Shown here: in pieces, positions 55,832 to 64,000 of the stretch
How the letters are laid out: the number at the start of each line of letters is the position of its first letter
Numbering within the stretch: position 1 is the stretch's first letter
NCBI GenBank assembly: GCA_900104565.1
Contig: LT629951.1
Coordinates: forward strand, 62,001 to 126,000
Length of the DNA stretch: 64,000 nucleotides
Reading direction: 5' to 3'
Source: Ruminococcaceae bacterium Marseille-P2935
GTDB lineage: Bacteria; Bacillota; Clostridia; Oscillospirales; Ruminococcaceae
Notes under the pieces: generated by a model
What the model saw: only the letters and a program-made list of their open reading frames with translations
Told to the model about the DNA's origin: nothing
The model's database searches: none
Translations under genes and position numbers: made by a program

Positions 55832-56839
55832 TTACTCCACCACAACAGCGGTGCTGAGGGTTTCGCCCGAAAGCTCAGCCCCAATGGCGCTGGCGGTGGT
55901 CTTGTTAATTACGGTTGTAAACTGAGAAACGACAACCGATGGAATTTCTTCTATGGGGGTTCCGTTCATGTACTGAACAGCCATGTCGGCAGTCATAGCG
56001 CCTATGGTGGGGTCGTCGATGCTGATGGTGGCAAAGGCGCCCGAGTTTACCATAACCGCCGAACTGCCATATACGGGAATTTTAGCTTCTTTGGCCACTT
56101 CGGCCACTTGGGGCATAGCACTTTGGATCATGCTGTCGTTGGGGACAAAAATAGCGTCCACACTGCCGGCCAGCGACTGGGCAGCCTGCTGTACCTCGGA
56201 AGAGGAGGTGACAACGGCTTCTTTATAATCAATGCCCTGGGATTTCAAATATTCCATAGCAGCCTTTGCGGTGGTAGCGGCATTAACCTCCCCGGTGTTA
56301 TACAAAATGCCATAGCTTTTTACCTGGGGGGTAAGCTTTGCAGAAAGCTTGAAGATTTCATCCACCGGAATGGCATTGGAGGTGCCGGTTGCATTTTTGT
56401 CCGGTTTATTCATATCGGTAATAATTCCTGCACCTACAGGGTTGGAAACCGAAATAAAGAACACCGGAATGCCGCAGTCCAAATTTACAATTGCCTGTGC
56501 AGCGGGGGTGGCAATGGCCACGATAAAATCCTTTTTAGCACTGGCCATTTCCTGGCAGATGGAATTGAGGTTGGACATATCGCCCTGGGCGTTTTTATAA
56601 TCGAATTCCATTTTGCCTTCGGTATAACCCAGCTCCCTCATGCGGGAGATAAAGCCTTCCCGCATGTCGGTAAAAGCGCCGTTGTCAGCCAACTGAATAA
56701 TGCCCACCTGGGTGGGTTTCTCTCCGCCATCTTCCGGGGTGGAACCACCCGCGGCAGAAGAAGGGGAACCGCTTTGGCCGCAGGCAGCGGCAAACAGCAG
56801 TATGGTGAAGGCCAATAAAACGCTGAGTAATTTTTTCAT
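55832..56839 (-). CDS. ABC transporter substrate-binding lipoprotein (tryptophan-type)
   Basis: A 335-residue lipoprotein of the ABC_sub_bind (PF04392) family. The signal MKKLLSVLLAFTILLFAAAC anchors at Cys20, followed by a Ser/Gly-rich linker. The domain from about residue 43 (TQVGIIQLADNGAFTDMREGFISRM) has the family blocks PVFFISVSNPVGAGIITDMN and YNTGEVNAATTAKAAMEYL. Members coded with T-box leaders transport tryptophan or tyrosine. It is first in the operon, 460 nt downstream of a Trp T-box terminator. Confidence 0.9.
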   Translation of the reverse strand: MKKLLSVLLAFTILLFAAACGQSGSPSSAAGGSTPEDGGEKPTQVGIIQLADNGAFTDMREGFISRMRELGYTEGKMEFDYKNAQGDMSNLNSICQEMASAKKDFIVAIATPAAQAIVNLDCGIPVFFISVSNPVGAGIITDMNKPDKNATGTSNAIPVDEIFKLSAKLTPQVKSYGILYNTGEVNAATTAKAAMEYLKSQGIDYKEAVVTSSSEVQQAAQSLAGSVDAIFVPNDSMIQSAMPQVAEVAKEAKIPVYGSSAVMVNSGAFATISIDDPTIGAMTADMAVQYMNGTPIEEIPSVVVSQFTTVINKTTASAIGAELSGETLSTAVVVE

Positions 56840-57302
56840 GATAGAATCTTCCTTTCATAATGAATAAAACAGCAAATCATATTCTGTTCCATTCCAAGCT
56901 GTTTTATTATAGTGGTGCGCAGGCCAGGCCCATGGAACACGGGGCCATTTTGCGCAACTCAAACTGCTTTTGACAGTTTGAATGATTATGTCGGAGATTT
57001 TGGATGGCGGTTTTGAAAAAATAGCCTTCATGGAACCGGTACAAAACCCGGTAAAAGCGTGAAAGTATTCTCGTATAGGCTGATGCACAAAAGATGTGGT
57101 TCCACGGGGAGCATTCCATACCCCAACCTTTTTGCTGAAAAGCGACGCCCTCCAGAACATGAATTCAGGAAGCATTCCAGCCTTTTGGCAGGCTGTGGTT
57201 TTTCAGCAAAATAGTTTTGGTTTTTGCGGGGGATTGGAAACCCCGAAAGAGTTCAACAGACTTTTGGTATTGCCTACGCATGATTTTTTATTCTGTTTGC
57301 AG
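56840..57302 (-). other. Long leader between T-box terminator and binding protein gene
   Basis: About 460 nt, transcribed if the T-box reads through. No gene is convincing; one open frame (56855-57175 minus) has no family. GTGGAACCAC at 57096-57105 resembles a T-box core but lacks the other parts. Confidence 0.4.
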
Positions 57303-57585
57303 AACAAAAAAACGCCCGCCCTTGCGGTATGGTTACCCATATCCAAGGACAGACGAAGCAATCATCTGCGGTGCCACCTTGATTGGCGGAAAATTCCGCC
57401 CAGCTTTGCAGGGTGCCGACACACCCCTCACCCGGTAACGCCGGTGCAGCGTCGTGCAATACTAAGGCTACCCTGTTCCGCACGCCCTCAGCAGTCCATT
57501 TGCCGACCCGCTTCCTGCCGGGATTCCAGCCCCCCCAGCTCTCTGTAAGTGCGCTTCCGGTTTGATCTCTGCTTCAACGGTTTGT
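57303..57585 (-). promoter_or_regulatory. T-box riboswitch, tryptophan-type
   Basis: Reads uncharged tRNA and controls the ABC operon downstream. On the minus strand Stem I has AGAGAGCTGGGGG and a GCTGG...CCGGC arm. The specifier loop contains AAATGGACTGC, so the specifier is UGG (57496-57498), tryptophan, followed by A. A stem III-like GGCGGAATTTTCCGCC follows. The T-box core AAGGTGGCACCGC is at 57368-57380; its UGGC can pair with a tRNA ending GCCA. The terminator CGTCCTTG...CAAGGGCG with TATGG/CCATA and a run of seven T's (57304-57310) competes with it. Confidence 0.85.
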
Positions 57586-57608
57586 TGGTGAATATTCACT
57601 TGTTATTT

Positions 57609-57637
57609 ATAAAACCACATTTTTTATGGGCTGTCAA
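57609..57637 (-). promoter_or_regulatory. Promoter of the T-box leader
   Basis: On the minus strand a perfect -35 box TTGACA (57632-57637) lies 17 nt from TTTTAT (57609-57614). The start would be just before Stem I of the T-box. Confidence 0.7.
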
Positions 57638-57639
57638 GT

Positions 57640-58445
57640 ATTTTACCAATATTTTGTGCATTTTTTTGTGAATTCTATTTAAGCGGGTATTCGTTTTTGT
57701 GTTAAAAACAGGTGTATTTTTGATGAAACCAGTGGTTGCCAAATAAAATTGGCAATCATAACAGGCCTGTTTGGAGGCTGTTACAATATCCTAAAATTTT
57801 TTGGAATTACCTTGCAGGAGTGTGTTTTGACCCCCCTGTTTTTATTGGGGGGACGCGAGCCGCTATACTTGTGAAGCTGCAGAAAGTCGGCCGCTGAGGG
57901 CATACGTTGCCCGTTTACAGGCAGAGGGGCGGGTTGAGCAGGTAAAATAAGTTACCGTCTTTTGAAAACCTTGCCGGGAATAAGCCCTGATGAACCAACT
58001 TGAACCGTCGGTTTGGCTGGTGGTTAGGGCTGTTTTGACCGCCTGCAAAAGCCTGTTTTGCACTGCAATCAACATTCAGCCTAACGATGAGAATTTTAAA
58101 AAGGTGGCCGCTTTGTCAAAACGCCTTCTCATGAAATTACGGCATAATAGCAAGGGGGTATTCTGTTTACAGCATGCTGGCCTCATAGGGAACCCTGCGA
58201 TTATCTTATTCCCTATGGCGTTTCCTATAAATGTGCGGAGTGTAGGAATAGCATTTTTATAGCTTGGTGTGAGCGAAGTTGTTGCCTATGGGGTCAGGTC
58301 CTGCCTTCATATAGTGGCCTATGCGCCCGGAAAAACAGGATACAACCGGGGAAAAGGAATTTGAAACATCAGTAACAGCTTATGCGCCTGGCATGGATAT
58401 TGCTGCCTTACAATAAAACAATACAAACAGTATAAATTTTCGATT
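57640..58445. other. Intergenic stretch after larA
   Basis: About 800 bp with no supported gene. TTGCCCGTTTACAG (57909-57922) shares an inverted 14-nt word with 41221-41234 in the his gap, another hint of dispersed repeats. No terminator with a clear U tract was found for larA. Confidence 0.4.
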
Positions 58446-59717
58446 TTATTCCATTACAAAAGGTACTACCGACCCACCGGAAGGCATGACGTAAACGTCT
58501 TTGCCCGCGGCATCCAGCTTTGCAGCAAGCTCGCCAGGGGTGCACACTGCCTGCATGCCCATTTGGGCGGCAGTCTGCGGGTCAATTTGAGTAAGCATAA
58601 GCACCTGGCTGCGGGCAATCACTTCACAGCAGGCATAAAAAATGTACCCGGCTATGGAAAAATCAGCCCGCAGGTCCGCGTCAAGGGAGCCCTTTTTCAG
58701 CGATTCAATCCAGCTGAAAAAAGCAGGGGCCCCGCCGCCTTCCCGGCATTCGGCCAGGAATACGATCTGACCGCCGTCCTTTACCGCCTGGGCTGCATTC
58801 AGCAGGGATTTAACCGCCTGGTAAAGGTTAATGTCCTTCGGGTACCCGCCGCAGCTTACTACCACCATATCGGCTTTTTGGGGGATTGGCAGGCCCATAA
58901 CCTGCTGCACCACCCGGCAGCTTTCTTCCCAGGCCGATTTCCAGTGGCCGCAAAGCAGCCTGCAGTGGCGGGACTGGCTGTTTACCACAATATTAATGCC
59001 AAATACCGGGTTTACCAGCGCCGCAGCATCATTCATATCCCGGTCAATGGGGTTTTCCTCCAGTCTTCCCATGCCAATAAGCGGGTTGGACCTGGGCTGG
59101 TCCGGGCTTAGGGAGTGGATATGGTTTTGGTTGATGGTGCTTTTAGCGCAAATTCCAGGCAGAATGCTTTTGCGCCCTCCCCCGAAGCCGGCCATTAAAT
59201 GATGCACCGTGCCGCCGATCAATATTACCTTGCGCCCCACCGCCAGGGGGTTTACCAGTACCCGGGTTCCCATTGGGGTAACGCCTACATCCACCAGGTT
59301 TTCTGCCATGCAATCGTGGTTTACCACCTGCACTTTGGCATAGGTCTCTTCCCCTGCCAGCTGTTTTAATTCCTCAACGCTCTGGGGACGATGGGTGCCC
59401 AAAGCAACCAGCACTGCCATATCGTGGTAGGCAATGCCCAGGTTGTGTAGGTAGTCCACCAGCAGGGTGCATATTTTATCCTGCCGCATCCAAAAACGGG
59501 TGATGTCGCTGATGACAATGGTTACCTGATCGCCGGGCAGCACCAGCTCTTTCAGCGGACGGGAATTAATGCAGTCCTGCTCTACCGCCTGCAAGAAAGA
59601 GGCGTTTAAATCTTCAATAGCAGCAATCTCTTTTTCTTTTAATACCGTTACCGACTTTGCAGCAGACAAATCCACCGGTACCGTTTTATCCCCATAACGC
59701 AGCTCAAACTGGTTCAT
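58446..59717 (-). CDS. larA: LarA-family nickel-dependent racemase
   Basis: A 423-residue LarA-type enzyme, which racemises or epimerises alpha-hydroxyacids such as lactate using a nickel-pincer cofactor. Family residues are visible: SDITRFW, ALGTHRPQS, HHLMAGFGGGRKSILPG with the cofactor-binding Lys and His, NHIHSL, and SCGGYPKDINLYQAVK. The cofactor-making genes larB, larC and larE are not in this window. It is a single gene with its own upstream region. LarA homologues act on several substrates, so lactate is not certain. Confidence 0.9.
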   Translation of the reverse strand: MNQFELRYGDKTVPVDLSAAKSVTVLKEKEIAAIEDLNASFLQAVEQDCINSRPLKELVLPGDQVTIVISDITRFWMRQDKICTLLVDYLHNLGIAYHDMAVLVALGTHRPQSVEELKQLAGEETYAKVQVVNHDCMAENLVDVGVTPMGTRVLVNPLAVGRKVILIGGTVHHLMAGFGGGRKSILPGICAKSTINQNHIHSLSPDQPRSNPLIGMGRLEENPIDRDMNDAAALVNPVFGINIVVNSQSRHCRLLCGHWKSAWEESCRVVQQVMGLPIPQKADMVVVSCGGYPKDINLYQAVKSLLNAAQAVKDGGQIVFLAECREGGGAPAFFSWIESLKKGSLDADLRADFSIAGYIFYACCEVIARSQVLMLTQIDPQTAAQMGMQAVCTPGELAAKLDAAGKDVYVMPSGGSVVPFVME

Positions 59718-59803
59718 ATATCATTCCTGCTTTCTGTTTTTCCGGACAGCACTGCCGGAGGATAAGTGTTTCTTTAAAAATTATAACACGCTTTTTTGTG
59801 TGG

Positions 59804-59851
59804 TACAATGGAGCCTTTGCGTTGCGGCCCTGACAGATTCGGGTGTATAAT
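59804..59851 (+). promoter_or_regulatory. Candidate promoters of the lipase gene
   Basis: Two -10-like boxes occur: TGGTACAAT (extended -10, TACAAT at 59804-59809) and TATAAT at 59846-59851 with TTGCGG 18 nt upstream. Either could drive the lipase at 59894. Confidence 0.5.
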
Positions 59852-59893
59852 GGTGAAAATGGCCGTTTTATACACACGAAAGGAGGAGAAAGT

Positions 59894-61339
59894 ATGCCAT
59901 GTATTTTAGGTGTATTGGGAATATGGGTACTTGCACTTTTGCTGATAGGGCTGGATGCCGGCAAAAAAATTAACCTGACAGGAAAGCTGCACATGCTTAT
60001 TTACCAGCTGGCGGCGCCGCATTTTTTGCTGCTAAGCTGGATGGCGTCCCAATATGCAGGAAAGCAAGGGGTTGGGGTCTTCCCTCTTATTCTGGCCAGC
60101 GTCCCTTTTTATTTTTACCTGGTTTATACGTTTATCCGGCTTATGGTATTCCCTTTACAGCGGGAGGAAAGCGGGAACTTCCGGGTGCGGGTGATGTATG
60201 GCGGGCGTACTGTTCTGTGTGCTGGGGTATTGGGAGTACTGGTACAGGCGGTATTCTACTGCTTTGCAATCCCCTGGTTTTTGAAGGGTACTCTTCCCCT
60301 GTGGGTAATCATTGCCGACACGGTCATTGCGCTGCTGCTGCTATTTGTGGTATTGGCCAACGGCTTTTTACGAATTATTTGTACCTGCCGACGGCTTGGA
60401 GCCATACGGAGGGTTGTGATTATTTTATGCGTATGGTTGCCAGTTGTTAACTTGTTTTTGTTTTGGTACCTGTGCCGCAAGGCAGCCGAGGAATACGACC
60501 ACGAATGCTACAAGGTGGTCAGCCAGCAGCTGCGGGCTGACTCCATGGTGTGCAGTACCAAATACCCGCTGCTTTTGGTACACGGTGTAGGGTTTCGGGA
60601 TTTAAAATATTTCAACTACTGGGGCCGCATTCCAAAAGCGCTGATGAAAAACGGTGCTCAGGTGTATTACGGCCATCAGGAGGCCTGGGGCACCGTGGAG
60701 GACAATGCCCGGGATATTGGCGAAAAGATTCGGGAAATTCGGGAGCAGACCGGCTGCCAAAAGGTAAACATCATTGCCCATTCCAAGGGCGGGCTGGATG
60801 CCCGTTACCTGATTAGCCGGCTGGGCATGGGGGAACAGGTGGCGTCGCTTACCACCATCTGTACCCCTCATTATGGCTCCGAATTGGTTGATGTGCTGCA
60901 AAAGCTGCCGCCCAAATTTTACCTTTGGCTGTGCGGGGTTATCAACCGGGCGTTTCGAAAGGTGGGCGATAAAAACCCTGACAGCTATTCGGCCAGCCTG
61001 CAGCTTTCTACCAATTTTGCCGTTCAGTTTAACCGGGAAACGCCCGATGATCCCCGGGTTACCTACCAAAGCTATGCTACCCTGATGAAAAACAGCTTCA
61101 GCGACAGCCTGTTAAGCATTCCGCACTTTATTCTGCGTAGGGTAAAGGGCCCCAATGACGGCCTGGTTTGTGTTGATTCTGCCAAATGGGGCGTATTTTG
61201 CGGCGTACTTTCCAACCGCCATAGAAGAGGAATCTCCCACGGGGATATTATTGACCTGAAGCGGGAGGATTATAAAGGGTTTGATGTGTGTGAATTTTAT
61301 ATTGGCTTGGTATCTAAACTAAAAGAACAGGGATTTTAA
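59894..61339 (+). CDS. Membrane-anchored alpha/beta hydrolase (lipase-like)
   Basis: A 481-residue protein. The first 210 residues contain about five membrane helices; the rest is an alpha/beta hydrolase. Strand and oxyanion region YPLLLVHGVGFRD is followed by the nucleophile elbow AHSKGG, and a catalytic Asp and His lie near GPNDGLVCVDSA and ISHGDIIDL, the layout of lipases and esterases (Gly-His-Ser-x-Gly replaced by AHSKGG). I chose ATG 59894 behind AAAGGAGGAGAA; an earlier in-frame start at 59843 lacks this site. Fusion of a membrane domain to a lipase suggests action on membrane lipids. Substrate unknown. Confidence 0.85.
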   Translation: MPCILGVLGIWVLALLLIGLDAGKKINLTGKLHMLIYQLAAPHFLLLSWMASQYAGKQGVGVFPLILASVPFYFYLVYTFIRLMVFPLQREESGNFRVRVMYGGRTVLCAGVLGVLVQAVFYCFAIPWFLKGTLPLWVIIADTVIALLLLFVVLANGFLRIICTCRRLGAIRRVVIILCVWLPVVNLFLFWYLCRKAAEEYDHECYKVVSQQLRADSMVCSTKYPLLLVHGVGFRDLKYFNYWGRIPKALMKNGAQVYYGHQEAWGTVEDNARDIGEKIREIREQTGCQKVNIIAHSKGGLDARYLISRLGMGEQVASLTTICTPHYGSELVDVLQKLPPKFYLWLCGVINRAFRKVGDKNPDSYSASLQLSTNFAVQFNRETPDDPRVTYQSYATLMKNSFSDSLLSIPHFILRRVKGPNDGLVCVDSAKWGVFCGVLSNRHRRGISHGDIIDLKREDYKGFDVCEFYIGLVSKLKEQGF

Positions 61340-61444
61340 GGTTGGCAAATAAAAAAATTGTAAATATAAGCTGCTTTACCCCGTCAATTTTACGTAGCAA
61401 TAGAAAAAATTTATGAAAATCAACGCAAATTTTAGAGCACAAAG

Positions 61445-61490
61445 AAAAAAGCCTGCAAACCCGCAATACAGCGGGTTAACAGGCTTTTTT
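61445..61490. terminator. Bidirectional terminator between lipase gene and tRNA-Arg
   Basis: AAAAAAGCCTG and CAGGCTTTTTT flank AACCCGC/GCGGGTT in one long hairpin. It serves the plus-strand lipase gene and the minus-strand tRNA. Confidence 0.92.
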
Positions 61491-61495
61491 CTTGG

Positions 61496-61569
61496 CGCGC
61501 CAGAAGGGACTCGAACCCCTGACCTCTTGATTCGTAGTCAAGCACTCTATCCAGCTGAGCTACTGGCGC
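61496..61569 (-). tRNA. tRNA-Arg (anticodon ACG)
   Basis: The minus strand gives a full cloverleaf. The acceptor is GCGCCAG/CTGGCGC, the D arm GCTCAGCTGGATAGAGT, and the anticodon stem CTTGA/TCAAG holds CTACGAA, so anticodon ACG. T arm AGGGGTTCGAGTCCCTT follows. Discriminator G, and CCA is encoded (61493-61495). ACG would be modified to ICG to read CGN codons. Confidence 0.96.
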
Positions 61570-61979
61570 ATAAGCTGACAAATAATCAGCTTATAAATAA
61601 TACCATGGACAAACGATAAAGTCAACACAATTTTATATTCTTTTTGATCCTTTAGGGCAAATCGGTCGAAAACCAGTGCCCGGCAAAATTTTACTCGGTA
61701 AAAAATATTACTAAGAATATAGAATAAATATAATTTTTAATACTATAACCATAAGTTTAAAAATATGGCATTTTTATTAACTTTAAATATGTACTTATAA
61801 ATTTGTGACTGAATTTTATTGTATTTTATTAAAAAAAACAGGTAGAATATTCGTCAAAACAGTTGAAAAAGAGCAAAAAAATAGTTAAAATATTAGACAG
61901 AGGAATCTTATAGGTGAAGGTAGTCTTTGGTTCCCATTAAGGGGATTAAAATAAATGTAAAATGTAGGAGGAAAAGAAC
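61570..61979. other. AT-rich stretch upstream of the surface protein gene
   Basis: About 410 bp, very AT-rich, containing the promoter region of the gene at 61980. Several TATAAT-like words exist, so I did not choose one. Confidence 0.45.
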
Positions 61980-63338
61980 ATGAAGAATAAATTATTTGTG
62001 ATACTTTTGGCTTTATGTTTAACCGTTAGCCTTGCTGTACCGGCTTTTGCCGCAGTAGGTACGCCAAAAGTTTATGATGGAGTTACCGATACGTTGGTTC
62101 TGTCAGGAGAATTTGCCGCCGACGGCTATGACGGCGCTGTCCAGGCTATAAACGGTGCGCAGTTAACCATTCGGGGTGATGGTTCCGTTCATGGCCAGCA
62201 GAACGATAATCACAGCGGCTATGCCATGGCCGTCTGGGCTATTGGTTCAGGAACAAAAGTTGTCATTGAGGGCGGTTCCTATACCAATGAGCCGGATATA
62301 TGGAGTAGCGACCAATCTCATGTCGACCTGATCTACGCTTCGAATGGCGCCAGCATCGAGATTACCGGCGGTACCTTCCAGTGCGTTACCCCTAAGTGGA
62401 CATTAAACTGCAAAGATAACAGCGGTTCCGTGATTACTGTTAAGGGGGGCAGATTTTATCAGTTTGACCCCTCTAACGCGCAAGTTGCTCCTACCGGAAC
62501 TACCGAAATTGTCGTAGCTGAAGGCTATAAGGTTGTACAGGATGGTGACTGGTATGAGGTAGTCGGTAACGACGATGTTATTGTCGAAGTTGTTCCTCCG
62601 GAAGCGCCTAAGCCTGAAATTCCTGCTGATGCAGAGATCCCTGCTGATGCAGTCGATGCTATGAAGGAGGCCGGAAGCACCGTCAAGGTTCCGGTTGAAT
62701 CTAACACCGAAATTATGGACGAAATAAATACTGCTGTTGAAAGTGCAAAAGACGCAGCAAAAGAAAAACTCTTAGCAGGTGGTGTTACGGTAGACCCGGG
62801 TGACACTGTCAAGGTTTTTGGGCGTGCCTTTATAGATGTACAGCCCCAAAAGTATATAGAAAAAGGCAGTAATGTCGAGGTGGCTTTTGACATCACTCCC
62901 AAGCTAGAACTGATCGCGGCAAAGGTTGTTGATGAAGCAATGCTTGATGATACAAACTCTGTTTCTATGGGTGTACAGCCTATTGCAGAAAATACTCAGA
63001 CCGAAGTGACCCTGACCCTTCCTGCAGCATTCCAGAACCAGCTCGTTTACATCGCGCATAAAGGACAGGTTTCCACTGCCAATGCGGATGCAAATGGTAC
63101 TATTACCTTTACAACGAATGGTTTTAGCCCATTCATCTTCTCCCTAACTGCGCCTACTTCGACCAGCAGCGATACCACTGATTGGTGGAACCCCGAGCCC
63201 GAGACTGAAGATAAAACCGTAGAGACCGAAAAACCCAACCCGGGTATGGGCGGCATGGGTATGCCAATTTGGTCGGTAGTAATGGCGGGCTGCAGCCTTG
63301 CGGCTGTTGCGGTAGCCTGTGGCAAAAAAAATAAATAG
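61980..63338 (+). CDS. Secreted beta-helix-like surface protein with C-terminal anchor
   Basis: A 452-residue protein. A signal peptide (about 1-24, ending PAFA) leads to repeats of the type GAQLTIRGDGSV, SGTKVVIEGGSYTN, GASIEITGGTFQC and GSVITVKGGRFYQ (about 55-165), the rungs of a beta-helix. A Pro/Glu/Ala-rich linker (EIPADAEIPADA) and a second domain of about 250-390 follow. The end has a Glu/Lys/Pro-rich spacer, GMGGMGMPIWSVV and a final membrane helix with KKNK, an LPXTG-free tail anchor. Strong ribosome site AGGAGG. Probably a cell-surface binding or adhesion protein; ligand unknown. Confidence 0.8.
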   Translation: MKNKLFVILLALCLTVSLAVPAFAAVGTPKVYDGVTDTLVLSGEFAADGYDGAVQAINGAQLTIRGDGSVHGQQNDNHSGYAMAVWAIGSGTKVVIEGGSYTNEPDIWSSDQSHVDLIYASNGASIEITGGTFQCVTPKWTLNCKDNSGSVITVKGGRFYQFDPSNAQVAPTGTTEIVVAEGYKVVQDGDWYEVVGNDDVIVEVVPPEAPKPEIPADAEIPADAVDAMKEAGSTVKVPVESNTEIMDEINTAVESAKDAAKEKLLAGGVTVDPGDTVKVFGRAFIDVQPQKYIEKGSNVEVAFDITPKLELIAAKVVDEAMLDDTNSVSMGVQPIAENTQTEVTLTLPAAFQNQLVYIAHKGQVSTANADANGTITFTTNGFSPFIFSLTAPTSTSSDTTDWWNPEPETEDKTVETEKPNPGMGGMGMPIWSVVMAGCSLAAVAVACGKKNK

Positions 63339-63365
63339 CTTAAAAACTTGTTTGCACAACAGACG

Positions 63366-63393
63366 CGGCGGCAGTTAAACTGCCGCCGTTTTT
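63366..63393 (+). terminator. Terminator after the surface protein gene
   Basis: CGGCGGCAGTT pairs with AACTGCCGCCG, followed by TTTTTG. Confidence 0.9.
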
Positions 63394-63403
63394 GTTATTT
63401 GAC

Positions 63404-63437
63404 AAAAAAGTGGTCAGCATATGCTGGCCACTTTTTT
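63404..63437. terminator. Bidirectional terminator before the histidine kinase
   Basis: AAAAAAGTGGTCAGC and GCTGGCCACTTTTTT form a perfect hairpin with T and A tails. It ends the minus-strand kinase gene. Confidence 0.9.
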
Positions 63438-63468
63438 ATAAATACTTGGTTTTTATTTTCCTGAAGCG

Positions 63469-64000
63469 TCACAGTGATAAAGGTTTGTCCGATCTTTTGA
63501 GGGAAGACTCTTTTTTTATAGACGAATTTTCAGCAGCCTTTAATTTGGGCAGCTTGACAATTACTTTAAACAGGTCGCCATCCACCATCACGCTAAGATG
63601 CCCATGGTGCAACCCGACAAAACTTTGCGCAATCGAAAGCCCCAGTCCCGAGCCTTCGGTGGAACGGGAAGTGTCTCCCCGTACAAAACGCTCCAAAATC
63701 TGCTCGGAGGCAAAGTTCATTTCATAACCTGCTATATTCTTAAAGCTGATGGAAACAAAGTTTTCATCCCCGGTAATTTCCACATATACCCGCGTACCGG
63801 CCAAAGAATATTTTAATGCGTTAATAATCAGGTTGGCAAAAACCCGGTGGAGTTTTTTTCCATCTCCATTTACGTAAATGGGCTCTTGCTGACCCGAAAC
63901 CTTGAAGGTAAGCTGTGAAGCGGAGATCTGTTCGTCCAGTTCGGCCATGGTCTGTTCCAGCAGTTCGCAGATATTGAGCTTCTCCAGGTTCAGCTCTACG
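63469..64000 (-). CDS. Sensor histidine kinase, C-terminal part
   Basis: The gene continues past the right edge of the window; 177 codons are visible. They give the ATPase half of a histidine kinase: N box (VFANLIINALKYS), a G1 box reduced to NIAGYEMNFASEQIL, F box region ILERFVRGDTSRS and G2 box EGSGLGLSIAQSFV. The start, dimerisation and sensor domains are to the right. Open reading continues upstream of the internal ATG at 63948, so that is not a start. The tail (SIKKESSLKRSDKPLSL) extends beyond the fold. Confidence 0.88.
   Translation of the reverse strand, partial: VELNLEKLNICELLEQTMAELDEQISASQLTFKVSGQQEPIYVNGDGKKLHRVFANLIINALKYSLAGTRVYVEITGDENFVSISFKNIAGYEMNFASEQILERFVRGDTSRSTEGSGLGLSIAQSFVGLHHGHLSVMVDGDLFKVIVKLPKLKAAENSSIKKESSLKRSDKPLSL

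Noticed and set aside
57096-57105. Second T-box core (GTGGAACCAC) downstream of the first
   Set aside because: No Stem I, specifier loop or terminator accompanies it; it is probably a chance palindrome.
61413-61619. ORF antisense to tRNA-Arg (EGTRTPDLLIRSQ peptide)
   Set aside because: This is the standard artefact from translating the complement of a tRNA.

Overview
The window looks like the chromosome of an anaerobic, gut-type member of the Clostridia, probably Oscillospirales/Ruminococcaceae. The evidence is the order yaaA-recF-remB-gyrB-gyrA (the Firmicutes origin side of the chromosome), the short HisG plus HisZ, the T-box leader, strong GGAGG ribosome sites and many U-tailed terminators. 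This is a guess from gene content; I found no rRNA or other decisive marker. There are two tRNAs (Ser-CGA, Arg-ACG) and no CRISPR array.

Layout. 1-7.2 kb: replication and topology genes, all plus strand. 8-11.2 kb: a Na/phosphate cotransporter behind a Pho-box-like promoter, and a PdaA-like deacetylase. 11.8-12.8 kb: a non-coding unit made of an extended -10 promoter, 7.5 tandem 70-bp hairpin repeats, about 450 nt of highly folded sequence and a terminator. 13-14.1 kb: a TtcA-like PP-loop protein and a small coiled-coil membrane protein. 14.8-24.1 kb: tRNA-Ser, then kdpFABC-kdpD-kdpE and an unrecognised gene overlapping kdpE. 24.6-36 kb: a frameshifted DUF2200 gene, a minisatellite, rbsD/rbsK, a ribose-type ABC transporter with an AraC regulator, a divergent MFS transporter and GH172 gene, then IS200 relics and the 3' end of a sialic acid lyase gene. 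36-46.6 kb: a complete hisZGDCBHAFIE order on the minus strand, interrupted by long non-coding gaps. 46.7-53.5 kb: dcd, a HAD phosphatase, a patatin, two paralogous PfkB kinases and a small lipoprotein. 53.6-57.6 kb: a tryptophan-type ABC transporter behind a Trp T-box. 58.4-64 kb: a LarA-like racemase, a membrane lipase, tRNA-Arg, a secreted beta-helix protein and the end of a histidine kinase.

How the genes work together. Several blocks are self-contained circuits: potassium uptake with its own two-component system and phased operator repeats; phosphate uptake behind Pho-type repeats; histidine synthesis behind a palindrome covering its -10 box; tryptophan uptake behind a T-box; and a furanose or fructan-type sugar locus with its own regulator, importer and hydrolase. 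The strongest unexplained signals are the repeat-plus-structured-RNA unit at 11.8-12.8 kb, a 66-nt palindromic element that places the same ribosome-binding site in front of hisE and a PfkB kinase, and a dispersed CCCTTnGGGTAT minisatellite family.
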